From Rutpela maculata (taxonomy: Eukaryota; Arthropoda; Insecta; Coleoptera; Cerambycidae), in NCBI GenBank assembly GCA_936432065.2, contig OW386286.2:114725519-114789518 (forward strand): a stretch of DNA of 64,000 nucleotides, given 5' to 3'. Below, piece by piece: positions 57,270-64,000 of this stretch (positions are counted from its first letter, which is position 1; every line of letters begins with the position of its first letter). A model generated the notes under the pieces. That model was not told where the DNA came from and searched no databases. It saw only the letters and a list, made by a program, of their open reading frames with translations. Both the position numbers and the translations under genes were made by a program.

Positions 57270-58034
57270 ATAGCGGACAACGCTGAATGTCGACTGTGTT
57301 TGGAGGAAGATGAAACGGTAGTGCACGTTTTATGTACCTGTCCTGCTGCAAAAAGAACCAGGTTCTTACTTTTTGGCAAAGGGCAACTGCTGCCGGAGGA
57401 CCTGGACAACCTCTCACCCATTAAGGTAGTCAGCTTTATCAAAAAGCTGAACCTATTGGGTGAAATATAATTAGAAGTGAGCCACAATAAACCAGATGGT
57501 CGTGGTGGAGGGTCTGTTACTAGCCCACTCACATATCAACCTAACCTAACCTAGATCCGTCTGTACCATTCCAGACTTCCGGGACTCAGAAGGTCAGAAG
57601 ATGCCTTTTATCGCATTCCCAGTCATTTAGTCTAGGGAACACGACTCTATATATGAAATGGGGAACTTTTAGACGGGGAGACACCGGCCATCCTCTGACT
57701 GAACGATAACCTGGTCCATTGCCGGTAGGGCTAGAATGTTTGTGGGTTCTAGCCCTTGGACTGCCATATTCTACATACCATTCTCGAACAGTCTGTTTGC
57801 TGCTTTCCTGGTTTCCAGTTCCACTTTAACATGTAAGGGAATGAGTCCAAGAATGGCCGCCATTACAATCTTTAGTCCTGATTGTTCCTGTTAATCCCAG
57901 GAAGGTTGGTCTGTATCTAAATATAATTTATTTTATTCTGATATCAAAGTGGTAATAATAATAATTATTATTACTTTATCTTACATTTTATAGACAAGTC
58001 AAAAGAAGAGAAATATACTTGACATGTTCGTTGC

Positions 58035-58060
58035 GACCTGACCTGACCTGACCTGACAGT
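58035..58060. repeat. short (CCTGA)n tandem repeat
   Basis: Four to five consecutive CCTGA units. AT-rich sequence without features lies on both sides. Confidence 0.8.
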
Positions 58061-58295
58061 ACCCTGGTGCTAACCCGGTATTTTACTTTCTTAAATGATG
58101 ATATTCCAGAAAATGCATTCGGTTCAGATGACGCATCTATAAGTCATGTGCACACGACAGCTATAGCTCGACTCATTAATGAGTCATGCATAGTGAATGT
58201 GTTAAGTTATACAATTAATATAAAGATATAATAAAGAACAGACAATACATTCAGTGACAAGCTTCTTACATTTGCTAAATTTACATAATTATTAA

Positions 58296-58830
58296 TTAGA
58301 ATATGCTTCCGTTTTGAGCAATGAGGTAATAAAATTCGTGTATACTATACAAGCAATTTTTTGTTAGGATTCCCTTAAGCTTGTTTTTAAATTTATTTAT
58401 TGGAAGATTACAAAAGTGATTTGGTAATATGTTGAATAAGCTATTCTTGGTGTCAGATGTTGCCTTTTTACTCTCATTTGGAACTAATTGATTATGTGCG
58501 CACCAAGCTTTAGCATGTTGCAATATGTTTTGAAGAATGACCCGATTATCACTTTCCTTGTCGATACTTGTAAGAAAGTGGTATCATCTGCATACATAAT
58601 AGTTGCCGGGTTCAGATTATTTCTATTTTGTGGCAGATCATTAATGTGGACAAGAAAAAGTATTAACCCTAGAACCAAGCATTGAGGAACTCCTTTTTTA
58701 ATTTGTAGGAGTTCAGTTTTTTGTTTGCCCTAATCTACTAGTTGAGTTCTATTATTTAGATAAGATTTAAATATCTCCAAATAGTTGCCTCCAACCCTTT
58801 TGAAATATATATTTCTTTTAATTAAAGGCC
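58296..58830 (-). pseudogene. LINE RT fragment with internal deletion
   Basis: The minus strand reads EIFKSYLNNRTQLVD, KKGVPQCLVLGLILFLVHIN and the catalytic-region TIMYADDTTFL, then AWCAHNQLVPNESKK, and jumps directly to NSLFNILPNHFCNLP and the KNCLYSIHEFYYL end. About 200 residues between the palm and the C-terminus are missing. Frame changes near 58500. CR1/Jockey-like, inactive. Confidence 0.75.
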
Positions 58831-59399
58831 ATATCAAAAAAATATTTTTTCTTCAAACGTCAGAAAAACATGACACTTAACTCATTTCATGACATTAAAG
58901 TTTGCTTTTTTGCTTTTTTTTTTTTTAGACGGCTGTGCATTGCCATTAACAATGGAGATAAAAGTAATAAAAGATAAATACGCCGGCTATGCGATATTAA
59001 CACAATGCATTTTTGGAGATGAAATTCGAGATTTTTTATCTTTATTTTTTCTTTATAGCTAATTGACGTTTGAAGAAAACATAGCATGTTTTATTCGGAG
59101 TAAAAGCCACTTGTTGTGACTCGTCTGTAATTGCCTACAGACTAGTCACAAAAGTACCACTTTTACTCCTAATAAAACAATAAATATAACATGTGTGTAG
59201 GATGAAATCAGATGAGGTAAAATAACTTGAAAATGAGAATTGATTTTATCTATTGGTGTATTATTTCCAAAAACAAATTTTTAAGAGCACAGAAAAATAA
59301 AAATGAGGTGTTAGCATCTATATTTTGAAACAGATACACCGTTACAAATAATACCTAACTTACCTTCCCATTTTTATGCCTCTCAGGTCTGCACTGATA

Positions 59400-59720
59400 T
59401 AATCTTTATTACTTCCACATCCAGTGGAAGTATAATAACAACAAAAGAATTTTTAAAAATTTTTATTGTTCAAATAGGCTTAGAATGTCATGAAACGTCG
59501 AGATTTTAAGAGCGAAAAAAAAAATTCTGTCTGTCTAACTTTTTTATGCGCACATTTACTCTGGAACCGTTTAAGATATTGACTTGAAATTTGGTACACA
59601 TATGTACTTTAACAAGATCTGGAACTAGATTGTTTTCATCTTGTTCCGTCAAAGGGTTGGGGGGTAAATTGGGGTAAATTTGGGGTAAATAATTAAGTCA
59701 AGCAGGTAAGAGTCCATGAA
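59400..59720. repeat. diverged repeat, first copy
   Basis: Shares with 60480-60760 the phrases CTTGAAATTTGGTACAC, ATCTGGAA-TAGATT and AGTCCAT-AAATTGG in the same order, with many substitutions. The GGGGTAAATT unit is tandemly repeated near 59660-59690. Confidence 0.6.
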
Positions 59721-59912
59721 ATTGGTATTTAGGTATTGGGCAGTGGTTTATTATTGAAATATTTCGGTGTAATTAATATGTCTACATATGGTATGTTCTC
59801 AAAATCACCTTTAACAAATCCAGGCTCTAAAAACACCATTGCAATACAAAAAATAGAAGCAGCCCCAGAAATCAAAGTTTATACACACAAGTGCATATGC
59901 GAACACGTTTCA

Positions 59913-60186
59913 GGGTGTATACTTTCTGGAAAACGGGGAAAACCTGTAAAAGTCAGGGAATTTATAAATTTATAAAAAAAAGTCAGGGAGAATTTATTAA
60001 AACTACTTATATCCAAAGTTGTTCCCATTTTCCACACCCCGCTCGTCAAAAAATACTTTCCATTTTTTCTCCCCCGCTCGTCAATTTTCATTTTCGAGCA
60101 GAAAAGTTTTCTGAAATTTTTATTCGAAAGTCCTGGAAAACCTGGAAAAGTCAGGGAATTTTAAAATTGTGACTTGATATACACCC
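59913..60186. mobile_element. 0.27 kb MITE with GGGTGTATA termini
   Basis: Inverted termini GGGTGTATA / TATACACCC. The subterminal AAAGTCAGGGAATTTT repeats three times in direct orientation. The overlapping short frames on both strands here have no domain. Confidence 0.6.
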
Positions 60187-60479
60187 CGACATTTGTGTGA
60201 AGCGAAGTGGCCTGTTTTCTTGCTTATAACCTCCGTCGATTCGACTGATGTGATGTCATGTAGGCCACACTACAGATTTAAGTGCAGGGCCAACTATAGG
60301 CTTTAATATCTCTGTTATTCTTTACTCCATCAGTGTACCTTTAAATTGATTAGGGCTGTTATAATAATAATAATTAGAAGAAGAAATGTATTGAATCAAA
60401 ATTGATTCAACTGGCCTTTTGATCTGTTACAACATTAACTTTACAGAAAATTCGATTTGACTAGATGACCAATTACTTC

Positions 60480-60760
60480 CTATTAGTGGAGTGAAGGTAT
60501 AGTAATGGTAAAAAAATATATATATAATTTTTTTGCTCAAATGCGATTAAAATGTCATGAAACAAAAAAAAAAATTCTCTCGGAATTTTTTTGGTGTGCG
60601 CGATAATTCTGGAAGCGTTTATGATATTTACTTGAAATTTGGTACACCTATGTATTATAACGAAATCTGGAAATAGATTATATTTTGATCTTATTCCATT
60701 GAAGTGTTGGGGGGGGTGATGCAAGTAAGAGTCCATAAAATTGGGAGGTCTCAAGGTCTC
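60480..60760. repeat. diverged repeat, second copy
   Basis: Partner of 59400-59720. Both contain a run of G before the final AGTCCAT segment. Confidence 0.6.
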
Positions 60761-60769
60761 TTTTTGACA

Positions 60770-62390
60770 TCAGACACCTCCATTATCACCCCCAGTACCG
60801 TTAAAGGGGGGTAAAAGATAAAATTGTGATTTTAGTGTGTACAAGAACAAAATCAAAATTGTTCTTATTATCAGCCTCCCCTTTTTAATTGTTTTCAAAA
60901 CCATAAATTTAAATTTAAAAAGTATGCCAATCTCATTTCGTAATCTTAATATCTAATGATTTTTGTAAACAACTGAAGATATTAAAAAACGTTATTTTGG
61001 ATATTTAAATTTCAAAGAAACCATTCGTTCTTTTCGTATACTATTGATTCAAGTCTGATCATGTTAGTATATCAACAAGAAGTTCCCCCTACAGAACATC
61101 TTGTCAGCTTCTTTCATACACCTAATATCTGACATTCAGTACGAAAAACAAGAAAATTACCATGCTTTCTATATACTGATCTAAACCTGATTATGCTGGT
61201 ATATTATAAGAAGCCTCCCTTACGAGACATTGTCAAGCCCTACCGAGAAGATACTCATAAACAAACATTTGTTACATTTCAAAGTCAAGAATTATTAAAA
61301 GCACAAAAAAAATGGGTATAAAATTTCACATTGTTCAACTTTTTTTATGTTCTTTAGAATTCATCAGGAGTGGTATACAGGGTGTCCCACTTAAAACTCC
61401 CGGCGCCATTTTCTCAATAACCAAAAGCGATATTTGAATTCTGTAAAAGGTATCTACTAGAATATATAAATGACTTCCGTTTTGAGTAAAAATGGCTATT
61501 TTACACATTGAGGTATAGATGGCGTTGCGATGCAAATAAATTTTTCGATCCTAGGAACGATGAAATGAGTTGCAGCAGATGGAGAATTATTTTCTAAGCA
61601 ACTTTTTTAATATGAACAATTTTCGAAAAATTACTGGTTTTCGAGATATTTGAACTTGTGTGAATGTAATTTTTCAATTAACAAAAATCCATTTTTTTTT
61701 CATATGTCTACAATTTATAGCGTAAAATTTAGTAGAACATACAACATGACGCAAAAATTAGACAATACACAATAAACAAAAATGTCAAAAATCTTTAATT
61801 TCCAAATAGCAGTTGCAGTCCCACCTTTGTTTTACTTGAAAAAAAAAATTGTTTTGTGTTTTGAAATAAATGTTTCATTACCATCTAAATGAGCCTGATG
61901 CACTGTGAAAAATGTCCCAAAGAACTTATTGTCTGAAATGTATTTTAAAAAAGTTATGACGATTTTTATATTTAAAAAAATATATCTCGCCTTAGTGTTT
62001 TGTTTCTTGATTCTTGTATTATCCACTATTGCTTTGATTTGTTTCTGTTTATAAATCACTTCGCACACAAGGCTGTTTTTATTCATCTCCATAATTTCTT
62101 CACAATAGGTTTTCCCAGAAAAAAATAATACTGAAGTACTTAATTCACGTAAAAAAATGAGTTATGGCATATTTATTATCTGTTTAATTTTACTAATAGT
62201 AACAAAAAAAAAACTTGAAGTTTGGAAAATATTGAGTTCATTTTAAACAGCCATAAATTAGCGCGTTGTGACGTCAACGCCCTGAAATCCAATAAAAAGT
62301 CGGTTACATTGTTGCATAAGATAGCCGTGAAAAATATAAAACATAATCTCTATTTATTGACAGCACTTTTAATTATGAATTGTAATGGAT
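60770..62390. other. AT-rich intron 4 sequence, no gene seen
   Basis: A lone terminus CAGGGTGTCCCACTTAAAAC at about 61378 resembles the ends of the fold-back at 6070-6842. I could not find its inverted partner nearby. The short minus frames at 61335-61535 and 61832-62092 match nothing I know. Confidence 0.4.
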
Positions 62391-62394
62391 TATC

Positions 62395-62640
62395 AAAATG
62401 CCTAAAAAAGTTTGTTTTGTACTTTTGTGTAATAATACTAGTTAAAATGCTCCCTCAATATTATTTTTGACAGTACCACTTAAATATTGAAAGATGAAAA
62501 AAGTGGTTTTCTGCTGTAAAATCTAAACAAATATTTCATCTGGGAAGAGATTTGTTATAAAAAAATTATTCACCATTTCAAAGTGTACTAGTAAATTATC
62601 AGCGGCACCTTTAACATATCCCTCTTCCACTTTACTTATT
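62395..62640 (+). pseudogene. possible THAP-domain fossil
   Basis: From ATG 62399 the frame reads MPKKVCFVLLCNNTS, then FLTVPL, and after a shift ERxKKWFSAVKSK. The order Cys-x4-Cys, F-x-x-P, K-W-x-x-A matches the first half of a THAP finger. The later Cys/His pair is not seen. Composition bias could mimic this, so it is a weak call. Confidence 0.25.
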
Positions 62641-62849
62641 TTGATCGTGGAATTAATAAAACATAAACCAGAAACTGATAAAATGATAATATCTTCACTC
62701 CCAACAATCCAAACATCAAAATATAAATAAAGTTTTAGGTTAGTCATCTGATGTGTACCGTCATTGCAGAACCAGGTGAAGGTTAAACCTAAAGTACAAA
62801 ATATCATCGTCCGACGCGGCACTTTTACAAATAACTTGTGTGGCATTTA

Positions 62850-64000
62850 TCTGGATTCTGATTGGCCAATATTTACAAATCCACTGCTTTAGACCAATCA
62901 CAGTACAAGCTTTAAAAGAGGAAATTCTGGGGAGTTTTAGAGGAAAGCTTCCTTTAGCACACAGTTAGAACCTATTGCCAACTAATTATATCCATAATCT
63001 CATTGGTTTTCCGGCTAGATACGTAATTCTGGCGCGTAAAAATGCCTGTTTTAAAGAGCCCTGAAATTATCGGCAAGTTGTTTTAACAATATTTTCTTAG
63101 TAGTAATTCTTATTAGAAAAGTAAATTGTTGTAAATTAATAGAATGTTTTATTATATCATTTTCATGACATAAAATGGTAAAATAAAATTAGTGGGAAAA
63201 CCTTATTGTTTTTGCCTACACTACACACTAAATTATCTGTCAATTGACCTATGTATTATTTCTTCAAGGATTTTTTTATGTATAATATAGGGGGGGGGGG
63301 GGTTTACCACAATCATTAATCAACGTTTTCCACAAAAATATTGTTACCACTATGGCCGCCATGTTGGAAAAATGACAGTCAAACTATATTTCTCTGGCTT
63401 ATTTCCTTTCCACTTAGTTCTACCCAAAAATTAGGTAAGCTGCAACTTTAATTTAACACGTTAACCGCGGGAGCTATTTTTCAGAAACATTAATTTGGTA
63501 CATTTCTTGTTCTCGGGGCCAAGTACTAAGACATTATTTAATAATGTTACTTGACTCTGGCATCAAGAATGCATTCTAAGGCTAAAATTATAGTAACTCT
63601 AAACTGGAAAACTATAATCTCGGTCTCGTTATGGTAAATAATTATTAATACTCTCCACGAGCTATTGCTAGCGCCGCACTTGACTTCGGAAACAAGAACC
63701 GTAATTAAGAAATGGAAAATTTTTTAAATTAAATGTGGTATGTATGCTCATTTAGTTATATATTCCATACACAACTAATGAATTATGAAATTGATCGCCG
63801 TGTATATATAATGACCTGTTACTTGACCCCGTAGTTAACGTGTTTTAAACAATTTTTCTCTGTTGTTAATACTTTACAATTTAACAGTCACCAGAAAGGT
63901 GGAAAGTGCTTCACTGCAGATTATATACCTGTCTTCATGGTTCTTACATATAGCCCATTGATATTAGACCTAAAATCGGAGAATAGCGGAAATAAATTAT
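62850..64000. other. end of window, no feature recognised except a poly-G run
   Basis: AT-rich intronic sequence with a G homopolymer at about 63290-63302. No exon of CNOT3 was found here, so intron 4 continues past the edge. Confidence 0.5.

Larger units (their letters stand above)
54550..57546 (+). pseudogene. LINE b: RNase H and zinc-knuckle C-terminus, inserted in LINE a
   Basis: Flanked by a 12-bp duplication TAGATCCGTCTG (54538-54549, 57547-57558). + strand frames: 54586-54692 ends ADICWFTDGSK, a frameshift follows, then 54695-55298 gives GVGAGAYSRNP, FQAEVHAIELC, KIFSDSQVALKAL, WILGQSGMEGNEIADSLAR and GHCRLNHHLHRLRI. It resumes at 57273 with ADNAECRLCLEEDETVVHVL (a C-x2-C...H...C finger) and ends at about 57468, then a CCTAACCTAACC tail. 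The gap is LINE c/d. The joined frame across the gap reads LRI-ADNAEC, as in relatives. Confidence 0.8.
54030..57905 (-). pseudogene. LINE a: RNase H-bearing LINE fragment (outermost of nest)
   Basis: Two minus-strand pieces. 57905-57547 encodes THSLTC*SGTGNQESSKQ-type decayed RT C-terminus with RVVFPRLNDWECDKRH and a VWNGTDGS end. 54549-54030 encodes MGAGIHECKPRAG, FQAEVR, SDSQ and a decayed HSNVEVNEGTD, the RNase H domain. They are separated by LINE b (54550-57546), which inserted exactly at the TDGS codons. Frameshifts and stops are present throughout. Confidence 0.75.

Noticed and set aside
57053..57532. A 159-codon minus frame read as one protein
   Set aside because: Only its second half is LINE c. 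The first half is the antisense of LINE b, so the frame crosses an insertion border by chance.
62523..62846. A 107-codon minus-strand gene
   Set aside because: No domain, no homologue I recognise, and it overlaps the possible THAP fossil on the other strand.

Overview
This is a 64 kb piece of an animal (most likely insect) nuclear genome: AT-rich, intron-containing and packed with nested transposable elements. I recognise one host gene on the + strand, the 5' part of CNOT3 (Not3), a subunit of the CCR4-NOT mRNA deadenylation and transcription complex. It has four coding exons (24083-24107, 24358-24590, 24689-24844, 51048-51227). Intron 1 is a GC-AG intron, intron 3 is about 26.2 kb, and the last intron runs off the window. 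I cannot name the species.

Region 1 (1-23640), upstream of CNOT3. This is a stack of DNA transposons built around three nearly identical 2.68 kb terminal-inverted-repeat elements, called E1, E2 and E3 here. They have 8-bp target site duplications (TSDs) and a decayed THAP-like zinc finger, so they are probably P-superfamily. The flanking TSDs are swapped between copies: GCTGAAAG, ATACAAAC and CCCATACC each appear once per element end, but at the wrong partner. Undoing two inversions between opposite-facing copies restores every TSD, including those of a hAT-like element and of an AATT-flanked 9.8 kb element (E5). So either two transposon-mediated inversions happened or the assembly flipped repeat-bounded segments. 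A diverged relative, E4 (20315-23487), sits inside E3.

Region 2 (23640-24882) holds the CNOT3 promoter, exons 1-3 and two short introns.

Region 3 (24845-51047) is CNOT3 intron 3. It contains MITEs, a degraded LINE, a 2.2 kb fold-back mariner-like element, tRNA-derived SINEs, a LINE tail, and a 12.4 kb Ty3/gypsy LTR element (35726-48132) with gag almost deleted and pol frameshifted. Inside the gypsy reverse transcriptase lies a 7.7 kb DNA transposon (37434-45138) of ISL2EU type. It has two convergent genes: a three-exon THAP-DDE transposase with a single nonsense codon, and an apparently intact three-exon SWIM zinc-finger plus YqaJ-type nuclease gene. This is the most gene-rich mobile element in the window.

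Region 4 (51228-64000) is the next CNOT3 intron. It contains a 1.28 kb CACTA-like palindrome inside a larger inverted repeat, a four-level nest of LINE fragments (54030-57905), another RT fragment, and small repeats. The last 3.8 kb is nearly featureless. No rRNA gene, functional tRNA gene or CRISPR array was seen.
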